A stretch of 42,323 nucleotides of DNA. Source: a virus. This document shows positions 16,398 to 24,598 of this stretch, in pieces (position 1 is the stretch's first letter; each line of letters starts with the position of its first letter). The notes under the pieces are model-generated. The model searched no databases. It was not told where the DNA came from and saw nothing but the letters and a program-made list of their open reading frames with translations. The DNA lies in the IMG/VR virus record IMGVR_UViG_3300035180_000739, positions 1 to 42,323 of that record; one strand, 5' to 3'. Made by a program: the position numbers and the translations under genes.

Positions 16398-16589
16398 TTA
16401 AACCAGGCTTTCGCCTGCCGCTGCCGGGTCCGATCCAGTGGGGTCCGCGGAAGGTGATTCGGCGGCCTTCTTGCCTTTCTTCACCGGCTCCAGGTTCTCG
16501 GAAAGCTCGCCATCGTATTCGATGATTTCGCCTTCCTCGACGATGCGGTTGTTGATGTAGGACTTTTGCAGTACGCGTACTTGCGCCAT
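16398..16589 (-). CDS. small virion-cluster protein, 63 aa, unknown
   Basis: The N-terminus reads AQVRVLQKSYINNRIVEEGEIIEYDG, a short beta-barrel-like pattern seen in small proteins encoded beside capsid cement proteins in phages. The C-terminal half is low-complexity (Pro/Ala/Ser/Asp). The family is not named here. It may be a minor decoration or connector protein by context. Confidence 0.6.
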   Translation of the reverse strand: MAQVRVLQKSYINNRIVEEGEIIEYDGELSENLEPVKKGKKAAESPSADPTGSDPAAAGESLV

Positions 16590-16602
16590 TGTTCAGCCCT
16601 CC

Positions 16603-17067
16603 TTACAGCACAGCAAAGCCAGCCGGGTAGAACTTCTGGCCGTCTTGCGTTTCGAGGCCGAAGTCCGTGACGAAGGCGCCAGCAGTGCCCGTGCCGGTAA
16701 TGACGTAGCGGGCGCCGAGGTAGCGCTGGCCCTTGCTGCCGATGCGAGGGTTCATCTTGGCGGCGAAGCGTGCGCCAGCCGTCAGCGATGCCGCCGGGAT
16801 TGCGCCAGTGGTGCCTACGACGGTCACGTTCGCGGAGAGCGCGGCGTCGTCAGCGGTGATGGCCTGGACTTCAATCGAAGTCGCGCCAGCCACGGCAGTA
16901 ACCACTTCGGACCGAATGAACAGGTCCTCGCCTTCTCCTACGTCGCGGGCTTGCATCAGGTCGATGGTGTTGGTGGAAAGCACCGGGCCGGTGCCGGTGA
17001 CGGTTTGCCCGGTCACCGTGTTGCCGGAAATGGAACCGGAAACGAGCAGGTTGTTGTCGACGATCAT
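16603..17067 (-). CDS. capsid cement (decoration) protein, Bbp16-like, 154 aa
   Basis: Beta-rich protein immediately downstream of the major capsid gene, consistent with a trimeric cement protein on the capsid surface. Features: DARD-like segment LMQARDVGEGEDLFIR near residue 40, an alternating beta pattern and RYLGARYVITGTGTAG near 115. Size and position match the BPP-1 cement protein type. The name rests on family resemblance from memory. Confidence 0.65.
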   Translation of the reverse strand: MIVDNNLLVSGSISGNTVTGQTVTGTGPVLSTNTIDLMQARDVGEGEDLFIRSEVVTAVAGATSIEVQAITADDAALSANVTVVGTTGAIPAASLTAGARFAAKMNPRIGSKGQRYLGARYVITGTGTAGAFVTDFGLETQDGQKFYPAGFAVL

Positions 17068-17086
17068 GGTGTTGTCTCCTTATCCG

Positions 17087-18094
17087 TTAGACGACGCGGG
17101 CTTCGGTGTTCAGAAGCTGGTCAACCTTGCGCAGCGGAACGCCCAGGAAGTCCAGCCAACGGGCGGGCTGACCGAATTGCGTCAAGCCCTCCTGTACGCT
17201 GATGGCGTTCTGGCTCTTGTTCAGGGCCTGAATGCGCATCATCGAGAACAGCGTGCGGTTCATGTAGAACGCAGCGCGGCCCATGGACAGGTTGGGAATG
17301 CGATCCAGCGCGCGGCTCATGAGCTTGATCAAGTCGGCGGCGCCGGACTCATTCACCAGGTTGGCGGTGTTGATGTTGGCGATGCGCACGACATAGCGCC
17401 AATCCTTGACGACGAGGCCGTTTTTCCACTGATAGTGGGTCTGGTACGCCTTGTATGGGTTGCTGTTGCTGTCGTAGATGGTGAGGATGCCGTCGTCCTC
17501 GGACACGAGGCCAGCCTTCGAGCCCTTAGGGAAAGGGCAGAAAACCGTGTTATCGCCCCACACCACCAGCCAGATGGAGGCGTTGTTCGCGGCGGTGCCG
17601 CCCGCATCGATGATGTTCTGCGCATTGCCGGCGCCAGAAATGGTGCCGTAGCGGGTGGATAGGCCGAGGTATTGGCGCGGGTCGGAGGCCGGGTTGCCGT
17701 AGAACAGGGTTTGCACCTGCGCCTGGTTCATGGCTTCCAGGAAGGCCGCGTCCTCGGACAGACGGAATGCGGCGGTGTTGCCGTTCAGTTCGGCCAGGTC
17801 TTTGTCCACCGCGCTGTATGCTTCCAGCATGCCGCAAGACTCATCGACCTGGGCCGTGGTGCTCTTGGAACGCGGGACGCCTTGGTTGAGCGAGCGCCAG
17901 TAAACGGTCGGCAATCCGGTGCGGATGTTGACGCGGTGGCCGGTCGGCAGGTTGCCCTCGATGAAAACAGCATCTTCGAGGATTTCGTTGGTTTGACTCA
18001 GGATTTCGGCGATCTTGACCTCGATTTTGCCATCTGGGTCGAGACGTTTCGCCCAATCGGCGAGAGTAAGTTGACCGCTTGAGAGAGTAGCCAT
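17087..18094 (-). CDS. major capsid protein, 335 aa
   Basis: Main shell protein, expected HK97 fold. Early helical ADWAKRLDPDGKI is followed by a characteristic stretch (NLPTGHRVNIRTGLPTVYWR, residues ~47-66). Later segments such as NPYKAYQTHYQWKNGLVV and SMGRAAFYMNRTL are typical of podovirus capsid proteins of the BPP-1 type. The order scaffold, capsid, cement supports it. A Shine-Dalgarno AAGGAGC lies upstream of ATG 18094. Confidence 0.85.
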   Translation of the reverse strand: MATLSSGQLTLADWAKRLDPDGKIEVKIAEILSQTNEILEDAVFIEGNLPTGHRVNIRTGLPTVYWRSLNQGVPRSKSTTAQVDESCGMLEAYSAVDKDLAELNGNTAAFRLSEDAAFLEAMNQAQVQTLFYGNPASDPRQYLGLSTRYGTISGAGNAQNIIDAGGTAANNASIWLVVWGDNTVFCPFPKGSKAGLVSEDDGILTIYDSNSNPYKAYQTHYQWKNGLVVKDWRYVVRIANINTANLVNESGAADLIKLMSRALDRIPNLSMGRAAFYMNRTLFSMMRIQALNKSQNAISVQEGLTQFGQPARWLDFLGVPLRKVDQLLNTEARVV

Positions 18095-18105
18095 TTAGAT
18101 GCTCC

Positions 18106-18765
18106 TTATTTCAAGTTGCTGTTGGGGTACAAGGACCGAACGTCATCGGCAGCAGGCGGTGCGCCTTTGCCACCAACGAACTTGTCCTCGCTGATCGCTT
18201 TACCGGCGCGGTAAAACGCTCGGATAACTTCCGGGTGATTACCCAGGCCGGTTTCATTCAGCAGATTCGTTAGCCCGGGCGTGCCGAAGGTTTCGAGTGC
18301 CTTCTTGGCCGTGGCAATGTTTTCGGGCAGCTTGTCGCCGCCGAATTCCTTATCGGACATAGCGCTTTGCGCCCATGCGGTGCGCATTGCCTCGATCTGC
18401 TCGGCTTGACGCGCCTGAATGACAGGCGCCACCTTGTCGATCACCTTCTGCGCGGCCTCTTGCGACAGATTCAATTCCTTGGCGACTTCGGAGTAGGCGC
18501 CCAGGGCGGCGTCGTCAAACGTCGTGCCTTCCGGTGCTTTGAACTCGTACTTTTCAGGCGCGCCTTGCGGCTTCGCCTGTTCGCCTTCGGTATTGCCGCC
18601 TTCGGCCTGTTGGCCATCGGCATTCTGTCCATCGGTCGCTTGCTGCTGTTGCGCCGTTTGCTCGCCGCCGGCGGCCGGTTGGCCTTCGGTTTGCGAATTC
18701 GCGGCTTGCTGTTGGTCGGCTGCTTGGGTGTTTTGGCCGTCGGTCATCAGCGTTTCGGTGGTCAT
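18106..18765 (-). CDS. scaffolding protein, 219 aa
   Basis: Directs procapsid assembly. The first ~70 residues are a low-complexity Gln/Gly/Ala/Glu region. The rest is helical and charged (ALGAYSEVAKELNLSQEAAQKVIDKV, split by a short loop), and the gene lies directly before the capsid gene. No serine-protease motif is evident. The protein ends in SLYPNSNLK, a tail nearly identical to that of the staple-like protein at 19157-19474. The start overlaps the previous stop (ATGA). Confidence 0.75.
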   Translation of the reverse strand: MTTETLMTDGQNTQAADQQQAANSQTEGQPAAGGEQTAQQQQATDGQNADGQQAEGGNTEGEQAKPQGAPEKYEFKAPEGTTFDDAALGAYSEVAKELNLSQEAAQKVIDKVAPVIQARQAEQIEAMRTAWAQSAMSDKEFGGDKLPENIATAKKALETFGTPGLTNLLNETGLGNHPEVIRAFYRAGKAISEDKFVGGKGAPPAADDVRSLYPNSNLK

Positions 18766-19070
18766 TCCCTGCTCTCCTTGAGCATTTCAGTGTAACGGTC
18801 GGGGCAGTGCGTGGAGATTTGCGCCAACAACCTCAACCCCTCATTGCGCATGCCTTCATGGAAGGCCATGGTTATCGCGTTGGTGTTGAAGGAGAGGCGC
18901 CACACACCTGCCCGCTCCAACAGGCGGGCCACGAATCGACGGCCTCGCTTGTTGCTCATGAGCCACTTCATGTCGTCGATCTCGATTTGCAAGGCCCTGA
19001 TTGCGCGCTCTTCGGCTTCCGCCTGCGCCCGCTCCTGGCTTCGTATGTCGAGAGGATCGGAGTAACTCAT
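18762..19070 (-). CDS. virion-cluster protein upstream of scaffold, 102 aa, unknown
   Basis: Charged helical protein (QERAQAEAEERAIRALQIEIDDMKWLM) followed by RFVARLLERAGVWRLSFN and a Cys-containing end. Small proteins with a WLM-GRRF...LLE-G pattern occur in this position in many podoviruses, with unknown function. ATG 19070 is chosen because the long upstream frame overlaps a terminator and promoter. If P3 is real, the transcript would begin at or within 2 nt of this ATG, so the mRNA may be almost leaderless. Confidence 0.7.
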   Translation of the reverse strand: MSYSDPLDIRSQERAQAEAEERAIRALQIEIDDMKWLMSNKRGRRFVARLLERAGVWRLSFNTNAITMAFHEGMRNEGLRLLAQISTHCPDRYTEMLKESRE

Positions 19071-19077
19071 GCGCGGA

Positions 19078-19109
19078 ACTCTAGGGGCCGTGCTCTTCGG
19101 TACGTGCAC
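19078..19109 (-). promoter_or_regulatory. late-promoter element P3 (scaffold/capsid)
   Basis: Minus strand GTGCACGTACC (19109-19099), then TAGAGT (19083-19078) exactly 20 bp after GTGCAC. It follows a strong terminator and precedes the scaffold-capsid transcription unit. The first 11 bases are identical to P2. Confidence 0.6.
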
Positions 19110-19114
19110 CGCAA

Positions 19115-19139
19115 AGAAAAAGGCCGCCCGAAGGCGGCC
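19115..19139 (-). terminator. intrinsic terminator before the capsid unit
   Basis: Minus strand stem GGCCGCC/GGCGGCC with a TTCG tetraloop and TTTTTC. It ends the portal-to-staple transcript and is followed at once by P3. Confidence 0.85.
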
Positions 19140-19156
19140 AAAGGGGAGGAATGATC

Positions 19157-19474
19157 CTAGAGCAGCGTGCTGTTCGGGTAGAGCGAGCGGGCGTCGGTTT
19201 GCGGCGCGGCCGTGCTGATTTCCATGTCGGTAATCTGCAATTCGAGGAACACGTCGACGCCAGAATCGTCGCCGTCCTGTTCCGTGGTTTGCGTGGCGAC
19301 GCACACGAAGGCCGCCGCCGAAATGCTCACTTTGGTGCCGGCTGCCGGCGGCGTGGTGATGCCCAGCGCCTCGCACTGGTCATCGTTCAGCCGGATGCGC
19401 AGGCCGTCGCCGTATGGGTTCGGCTCATAGTATTGCGGGCCTGAGGTGTCTGTTTTCATGCTCACAAGCGGCAT
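19157..19474 (-). CDS. capsid staple-like protein, 105 aa
   Basis: Resembles small capsid-binding staple/decoration proteins of podoviruses: PYGDGLRIRLNDDQCEALGI near residues 20-40 and ELQITDMEI near 85. ATG 19474 has AGGAG 7 nt upstream and is 8 bp from the previous stop, so the longer frame is not used. The C-terminus is SLYPNSTLL, shared with the scaffold protein. The staple assignment is from remembered family resemblance. Confidence 0.6.
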   Translation of the reverse strand: MPLVSMKTDTSGPQYYEPNPYGDGLRIRLNDDQCEALGITTPPAAGTKVSISAAAFVCVATQTTEQDGDDSGVDVFLELQITDMEISTAAPQTDARSLYPNSTLL

Positions 19475-19482
19475 GGTGACTC

Positions 19483-19764
19483 CTAGTAGAATGCGACGAT
19501 GCCGGTGGCCGTCGTGCCGGTGGCCATAATTCGGTTCACGGATAGCGAAAGCATGAAGCCGCAAGCAGTCGCGGGTATGATCAGCGTTGCGGTAGAGCCG
19601 TCCGCCATGACCAGGACCACGTTTCCCGCACCGCCGACCATGATGCCGCGCGTTGGGCGGGCCGGGCCGGTAGGCGGTACAAGGTCGGCCGCATCGTTTG
19701 GTATGACCGCCAGCGCGGACTGCATCGGGCTGCCGTCATTGGTCGTAACGTAAAACGGATTCAT
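19483..19764 (-). CDS. small beta-rich virion protein, 93 aa (paralogue 1)
   Basis: The C-terminal half (GAGNVVLVMADGSTATL, then VNRIMATGTTATGIVAFY) aligns clearly with the upstream neighbour at 19777-20070. Alternating hydrophobic residues suggest a small beta fold, possibly a head-associated protein. Function unknown. It lies between portal and staple genes with short spacers. Confidence 0.65.
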   Translation of the reverse strand: MNPFYVTTNDGSPMQSALAVIPNDAADLVPPTGPARPTRGIMVGGAGNVVLVMADGSTATLIIPATACGFMLSLSVNRIMATGTTATGIVAFY

Positions 19765-19776
19765 GATCGGGTACCC

Positions 19777-20070
19777 TTACAGGTTGCCGGACGGGTACAA
19801 GGCGAAGATGCCGGTGGCCGTGGTGCTTGTTGCAAGGATGCGGGTCGCATTCACGCGCACGATCTGACCAGCGGAAAGACCCGTCAGCACGGCAGTGCCG
19901 CCGCCCGCAAGGTTGACGTTCACGTTGCCGGCGCCGGTCACGTAGATGGCCGTGCATGCACCGCTCGGCAAGTCGGTGGAATCGCTGGGAGTTACCGCTT
20001 CGCCTTCAAACTCGGTAGGCGAAAACTGGTTGGAGGTGTAGACGGATTTGCTGAAAAGTACGCGTGGCAT
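19777..20070 (-). CDS. small beta-rich virion protein, 97 aa (paralogue 2)
   Basis: Paralogue of the 93-aa protein (GAGNVNVNLAGGGTAVL, then VNATRILATSTTATGIFALY). The N-terminal ~30 residues (SVYTSNQFSPTEFEGEAV) are different. It ends in LYPSGNL, another variant of the C-terminal tag of the scaffold and staple-like proteins. It is the first gene after the portal. Confidence 0.65.
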   Translation of the reverse strand: MPRVLFSKSVYTSNQFSPTEFEGEAVTPSDSTDLPSGACTAIYVTGAGNVNVNLAGGGTAVLTGLSAGQIVRVNATRILATSTTATGIFALYPSGNL

Positions 20071-20085
20071 GGTTGGCTCCTTGGG

Positions 20086-21753
20086 TTATGTGTATCCGCT
20101 GAAGGCGCGGGTTACGTCGGTGAGCGCGTTGGGCTCGCCGGTGTTGGCTGCGGCCAGTTTTTGCGCGGTGTCGGCGCCCTGGTTCAGCATGGCGGCCTGC
20201 TGCGCTTGCTGCTGCGCTTGGGCGCGTTGCTGACGCACGGCTTCCACCTGGTCGGACGGCACGATGATCCTCGGGTCAAGTCCCAGCGAATCGGAATAGA
20301 TGTCCGCCCACTTGTCGGCGTCGAACTTGTCGAGCACTTCGGGCTTGAATTGCGCCACAGATCCAAGGTTGCCGACGAATCGGTCGATGCTGTTGGTGCC
20401 AATAGCTCGCTGCGCCTGCGCCAACATGCTGACCAGCTCAACGTTGATGTCATGGCCTTGCAGCTCCGATGGCGGTGGCGGCATGATGCCCGCCTCCATG
20501 ACCCTGTCGAAAGTCATCTCGATGAGCGGGTCAAGAAGCTCGTTTTGCAGCCGTTCCAGCACGGGGCCAAGCATGAGCAGCTTTTCCTCATGCCGCTCGG
20601 CCACTTCGGTGGCCGTCATGCGGGCGTCGCTTTGGTTCGTCAACATGAGGAACAGATCCGCGTAGAAGCTGCCCTCTATGCGCCGGCGCACGTCCTGGAT
20701 GTCGGCCAGCAGGTGCGACAGGTCAATAGTCACATCGAAGGCGGTTTTGATGCCGCCATTCGGGCCGGCCATATCCACGTAGGTGACGCCGCCCGGCAGA
20801 GTTTCCACGTCGCGGTTTTTCATGCTCGTTGGCACTTGCAACGGCGGCTTGGTCTTGTAGTCGATGCCCATGGCCTTGCGCAACTGCTCATGCTGTAGCT
20901 GCTTGATGTCGCCAAGGGCCTCCATGCCCGGGCTGTTGCCGTAGATGTCGCCGCCAGATACCGACCAGCGGGGCGCCAATGCGGGGAAGCGCTTAAAGCC
21001 GGACTCGCGCAGCACCTCGCCCTCGCGCGCGCCGACCTCGAAATAGACCGATTTCCACGCCATGTTGAGGCTGTCGTTCTTGGTCGGGTCGCGGTCGGTG
21101 CGGGGCTCTATGCAATGGATGATCGTCACCCACGAATCGAGGCTTCCGCGGTCGTACAGGTTCTTGACCGTGTTGCTCACATTTTCGATGCCGAATTCGG
21201 CGACGATTTCGTGCACGGTTTTTTGGAATTCGCGGTAGAGCGTGGTCACCTCGCCCTTCCAGTTGGTTGCGATGCAATACTCGCCCGTGGTCAGCGGGTA
21301 GTGGTGTATGACGTTTTTGAAGTCGGGCGTTACGATGCTGGCCGCCGTCCCGAACGCGCCCAATTCCTCGTACATGGAATGCAGCGCCCGGTAGGTGTTC
21401 GAGCGCTGGAAGATGGTGTGCATCAAGCTGTTAACGTCGTTCAGCCACAGCTTCACCGTATCGTACTTCATCAGATCCGCGTCTGACGTAGCCAGGCGGA
21501 ACCAGGGACGCGCCGGGCTGGTCATGCCCGACATCATGCCCGCCGCCAGCACGCGCAAGGCGCGCGTGCCGGTGCTGTCGTAGATGTTGTTGTGGCGCCG
21601 GTTGCCACGGTTGCGGTCCTGGACGAAGAAGCGCCCGGAACGGGGCAGCAGGTAGCCGCTGATCTCCTTCCAGTGCGCCCACCAAGTCGCCCTCTCGGTC
21701 TTGAGCTGGCCCCAGCGCGTGAGCAGTTCGGAGCGTGGGGTTTTGTCGGCCAT
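20086..21753 (-). CDS. portal / head-tail connector, 555 aa
   Basis: Forms the dodecameric DNA portal at one capsid vertex. The N-terminus has the family hallmark: RATWWAHWKEISGYLLPRSG, then NNIYDSTGTRALRVLAAGMMSGMTSPARPWF and YEELGAFGTAA. These mark the podovirus head-to-tail connecting family. The C-terminus is Gln/Ala-rich (AQAQQQAQQAA), as often in the portal barrel. Length is typical. Confidence 0.92.
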   Translation of the reverse strand: MADKTPRSELLTRWGQLKTERATWWAHWKEISGYLLPRSGRFFVQDRNRGNRRHNNIYDSTGTRALRVLAAGMMSGMTSPARPWFRLATSDADLMKYDTVKLWLNDVNSLMHTIFQRSNTYRALHSMYEELGAFGTAASIVTPDFKNVIHHYPLTTGEYCIATNWKGEVTTLYREFQKTVHEIVAEFGIENVSNTVKNLYDRGSLDSWVTIIHCIEPRTDRDPTKNDSLNMAWKSVYFEVGAREGEVLRESGFKRFPALAPRWSVSGGDIYGNSPGMEALGDIKQLQHEQLRKAMGIDYKTKPPLQVPTSMKNRDVETLPGGVTYVDMAGPNGGIKTAFDVTIDLSHLLADIQDVRRRIEGSFYADLFLMLTNQSDARMTATEVAERHEEKLLMLGPVLERLQNELLDPLIEMTFDRVMEAGIMPPPPSELQGHDINVELVSMLAQAQRAIGTNSIDRFVGNLGSVAQFKPEVLDKFDADKWADIYSDSLGLDPRIIVPSDQVEAVRQQRAQAQQQAQQAAMLNQGADTAQKLAAANTGEPNALTDVTRAFSGYT

Positions 21754-21756
21754 CGG

Positions 21757-22074
21757 TTACTGCCCGAGAAGCGTGTTTTTGCCGAGGTTCAGCATATCCG
21801 GCGTGATGCCGGCCGGGCCGGTGAGCATGGTACTCGATGCGCCCGGCCGACCAGCCTGGCCCGACGCCGAGAGGATGGCCGATGCGTCGGGTTGTTTCTG
21901 GTTGGCGCGGTTGAACGCCTGGTCCGCGGCAGCGGCTTGCCTGTCGGCATTGGCCCGCGCTTGGTTCTGCGCTTTTTCTTGCGCATTGGATGCGCGCTCG
22001 CCCGAATAGATGCTGTACGCCGTGCCGATAGCCGCGGCGGTCGCTATCGTGGATAGGGTCACTGCTCCAGACAT
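21757..22074 (-). CDS. small Ala/Gln-rich protein before the portal, 105 aa
   Basis: N-terminal hydrophobic segment (about 6-20, TLSTIATAAAIGTAYSI) followed by an Ala/Gln/Asn-rich helix (EKAQNQARANADRQAAAADQ) and a Gly/Ser/Pro-rich tail. ATG 22074 is chosen because the longer upstream frame is arginine-rich shadow sequence overlapping the cupin-like gene. Unknown function, possibly a minor head or ejection protein. Confidence 0.6.
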   Translation of the reverse strand: MSGAVTLSTIATAAAIGTAYSIYSGERASNAQEKAQNQARANADRQAAAADQAFNRANQKQPDASAILSASGQAGRPGASSTMLTGPAGITPDMLNLGKNTLLGQ

Positions 22075-22075
22075 A

Positions 22076-22537
22076 TCACTCCCCCGTAATAACGAAATGG
22101 TTGACCGCACCCGGTTGGCGCGACAGCAGCAGGTGCGCCTCCTCGGTGAACTCATCCTCCGCTTCCGCCACCGTCTTGGCACTCGTGGCGAACACCATGG
22201 TCAGGTGCGTGTCCTCATGCGCGCAAAATGCTTGCTTGCGGCCACGGGCGCCGGCAAGCACGTGGCGGCCGCGCATCGTGACGGCATCCCCGCCCGTGGA
22301 AACCGTCGCGTGCCCGTCCATGATGAGCAGCGTCGGCACACGGATAAGCGCCCCGGTCAAAACGCACCCGGCAGGTATCGTGATCGTCCGCGCATACATG
22401 CCGCCATGCAGAACGTGATGCGTTTCGACGGGTAGCTGCGGCAGCTTTCTGATTTCGTGTTCCAGCCTCCGCAAGCGATCCACAACCGGCGCCGGCGTAG
22501 CTGGCAACTTACCCGCGATCAAGGCTACGTCGCTCAT
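22076..22537 (-). CDS. cupin-like phage protein, 153 aa
   Basis: A single small beta-barrel is suggested by MYARTITIPAGCVLTGALIRVPTLLIMDGHATV. It is followed by a short helical C-terminal part with Glu/Asp-rich EAEDEFTEE. Proteins of this form lie between terminase and portal in several podoviruses. The role is not established. The start overlaps the GNAT stop (ATGA). Confidence 0.65.
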   Translation of the reverse strand: MSDVALIAGKLPATPAPVVDRLRRLEHEIRKLPQLPVETHHVLHGGMYARTITIPAGCVLTGALIRVPTLLIMDGHATVSTGGDAVTMRGRHVLAGARGRKQAFCAHEDTHLTMVFATSAKTVAEAEDEFTEEAHLLLSRQPGAVNHFVITGE

Positions 22538-22995
22538 GCCAGCCTCCGAAAGAAAACCCGGTTTGTTTCACGCCACCCTTTCGCCTTGCCCATCACTTCC
22601 GCCAGGCGGCTGCCCGTAGGCGCGGAGATAAAGAACCCAACGGCCCCCATATCGCGCGCCATGCGCTCCGCTTCGCGTTGCAGCATCGGGCCCGCTCCGC
22701 TCTTGCGCGCGGCGGCTGTCACGAAAAACGATTCCGTCGAGGCAATCGGCACCCCGAAATGAGGCACAACCGACACCAGCAGCACTAGAGAGCCGACCAA
22801 AACCCCGTCTTGGTATGCGCACAACAACCTCGCTACGCCGGCGGCCTCCATGGCCTCGTACATGCGCCATTGCGGATTGACCGGCCCCAGCCCCGCCGTC
22901 GCTGATTCGGCGGCGTACTCCGCCACCAGCGCGGCGATGTTCGGCTCTTTCTCCAGTTCCCCGAAGGCGCATGGTCTGACGATGGTTTTGTGCAC
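22534..22995 (-). CDS. GNAT-like acetyltransferase, 153 aa
   Basis: GNAT-type fold: beta strands LLCAYQDGVLVGSLVLLV, then SFFVTAAARKSGAGPMLQREAERMARDMGA as the acetyl-CoA-binding helix region, then FFISAPTGS. The classical RxxGxG/A loop appears as RKSGAG, so a pyrophosphate-binding loop is plausible. Start is GTG 22995 with GAGG upstream. Similar genes occur in the structural clusters of podoviruses. The substrate is unknown. Confidence 0.65.
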   Translation of the reverse strand: MHKTIVRPCAFGELEKEPNIAALVAEYAAESATAGLGPVNPQWRMYEAMEAAGVARLLCAYQDGVLVGSLVLLVSVVPHFGVPIASTESFFVTAAARKSGAGPMLQREAERMARDMGAVGFFISAPTGSRLAEVMGKAKGWRETNRVFFRRLA

Positions 22996-23024
22996 GACCG
23001 CCTCATACTTCCAATCTGGCGGGC

Positions 23025-23056
23025 ATCGTAGGCGGCTGGCTCTTGGGTACGTGCAC
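23025..23056 (-). promoter_or_regulatory. late-promoter element P2 (portal unit)
   Basis: Minus strand GTGCACGTACC (23056-23046), then TACGAT (23030-23025) exactly 20 bp after GTGCAC. It lies in the 70-bp gap between terminase and the GNAT gene. Confidence 0.6.
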
Positions 23057-23065
23057 TAGGCCGCA

Positions 23066-24598
23066 TCAATTGGCGTAGGGGTCGTAATCTCGGCGCTGCT
23101 TGTTCCTGCCCAGCGCGGCAATTACCGCGCGCTTCGGGGTATCGATCAGCGCCAGCACGTAGGCGCTGCCGTAGTCGGGTGAGCGCCCAATTTTGTCCAT
23201 GATCTGCTCCCGGCTCGCCACGTAGATGGTGGAGCCGGACAACTCCCACGTCGGCGCGCACAGGTCTGCAAGCAGGCGTGGGTCTGGCGGCAATGCGATG
23301 CCCGTGTTGTTGGCCGGGTCCAGGGCCTCGCGCATGCGCCACCAAAGCTCGCTGCGCAGGTTCTTGAAGCGTAGCCGGCCTGACTTGTCGGTACTGGTAG
23401 CCGATTCGGCCACGTTGACGCCGACGACCTGCTGGCCGGCGTCGTTGAGAAAATCGTAGGGCGCCGAGCCCACGCCGATGACGTCGATGTGGATCACGGC
23501 CTGGTCGCGCATCGCTGCAATCGTCAGGCCCGCAACGGTCGGGCCGTCCGGCGTCGTGCTGCCCGGGTAGACCAGCGGCTCGTCGAACCACGTCCCGTGG
23601 CGGCGGGCGATGATGGTGTTGTCGCGCCCGCCTCTGGCCACGTCCACGCCCAGCGAATCCATTGGCGCCAGCCTGTCCGGCCGCTTCCACCGCGCCTGAG
23701 CCGCTTCCACCCAGGCCGTGGGGATGACTTGCCACGGGTCGTCCTCGATGCCCGCGTTGAAATCGCCGTAGAGCATCTGCGAGCGCAACGGCTCGGGCAG
23801 GGATTGCAGTGTTGCCATGTAGCCGGTTCCCATCAGGTATGGGTTATCGGAAACGCGCGATGGGATGAACGTGCGGCTCATCGGCTTAATGATGTCGGCG
23901 CCGTGCTGGAATGGCTCGCCGCTGGCGACTTCGACCTCCTCGCCATCGACCATAGCAAACCACCGCAACTCGCCGGGCTTGGCCGGGTTTGGGTGCTTGG
24001 GGTCAAGCCACGGCGCGAAGAAGGCCACGATCCACCGGCCCTCGGCCGTGGTCGGCGGGTTGAAGGTCATCAACACCCGGCAACGCTGGTTGGGAACCGC
24101 CGTGCGCAGCCAGCCCATGAGAAAGCGAACCGCCGATTCGCGCATGTTCGACGCTTCGTCGTAAACGATCAGGTCGTGGTCGCGCCCTTGATACTTGAGC
24201 TCATCGCCGGGGTTGGGGAAGCTGCCAAGCTCTATTTGCCGGCCGTCCAGCCTCCAAATGCGGTCAGCGCCGTTGAAGCCGTCACGGCTGCCAAGGACGC
24301 GGGTGATTTCGTCGATGACGCCGGTAAGCTCCGTGCCATTCTGCCGGAAGATGATCGACTTGCGATGCTGCGTCAGCGCGAGCCCTACGGCCAGGGCGGA
24401 CTTGCCACCGCCAGCAGCCCCACCGAAGCCGGTCACGTCAGCAGGCGTGCTGTATGCCTGCGCCTGCGGCCCCGGTAACGGCAACCAAAGCGGGGCGGTA
24501 GCCAGCAGGGCGTCTAGCTCCGCGCGCTCCTGGTCGTTTAGATAAGGCAGCAGCGCTGCGATCTGCGCCGGGCTATACGAGGTCGGCGACGTCCGCAT
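23066..24598 (-). CDS. terminase large subunit, 510 aa
   Basis: DNA-packaging motor. Walker A GGAAGGGKSA at about residues 59-68, Walker B HDLIVYDEAS at about 140, a coupling-type motif LMTFNPP near 185. The C-terminal nuclease domain has acidic residues (SLGVDVARGGRDNT near 320, IDVIGVGS near 375). Length is normal. It overlaps the small subunit by 26 bp. Confidence 0.92.
   Translation of the reverse strand: MRTSPTSYSPAQIAALLPYLNDQERAELDALLATAPLWLPLPGPQAQAYSTPADVTGFGGAAGGGKSALAVGLALTQHRKSIIFRQNGTELTGVIDEITRVLGSRDGFNGADRIWRLDGRQIELGSFPNPGDELKYQGRDHDLIVYDEASNMRESAVRFLMGWLRTAVPNQRCRVLMTFNPPTTAEGRWIVAFFAPWLDPKHPNPAKPGELRWFAMVDGEEVEVASGEPFQHGADIIKPMSRTFIPSRVSDNPYLMGTGYMATLQSLPEPLRSQMLYGDFNAGIEDDPWQVIPTAWVEAAQARWKRPDRLAPMDSLGVDVARGGRDNTIIARRHGTWFDEPLVYPGSTTPDGPTVAGLTIAAMRDQAVIHIDVIGVGSAPYDFLNDAGQQVVGVNVAESATSTDKSGRLRFKNLRSELWWRMREALDPANNTGIALPPDPRLLADLCAPTWELSGSTIYVASREQIMDKIGRSPDYGSAYVLALIDTPKRAVIAALGRNKQRRDYDPYAN

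Noticed and set aside
22982-22995. Further GTGCAC copy at the GNAT start as a late promoter
   Set aside because: It is the GTG start codon and second codon of the gene; no TAnnnT hexamer follows at 20 bp.
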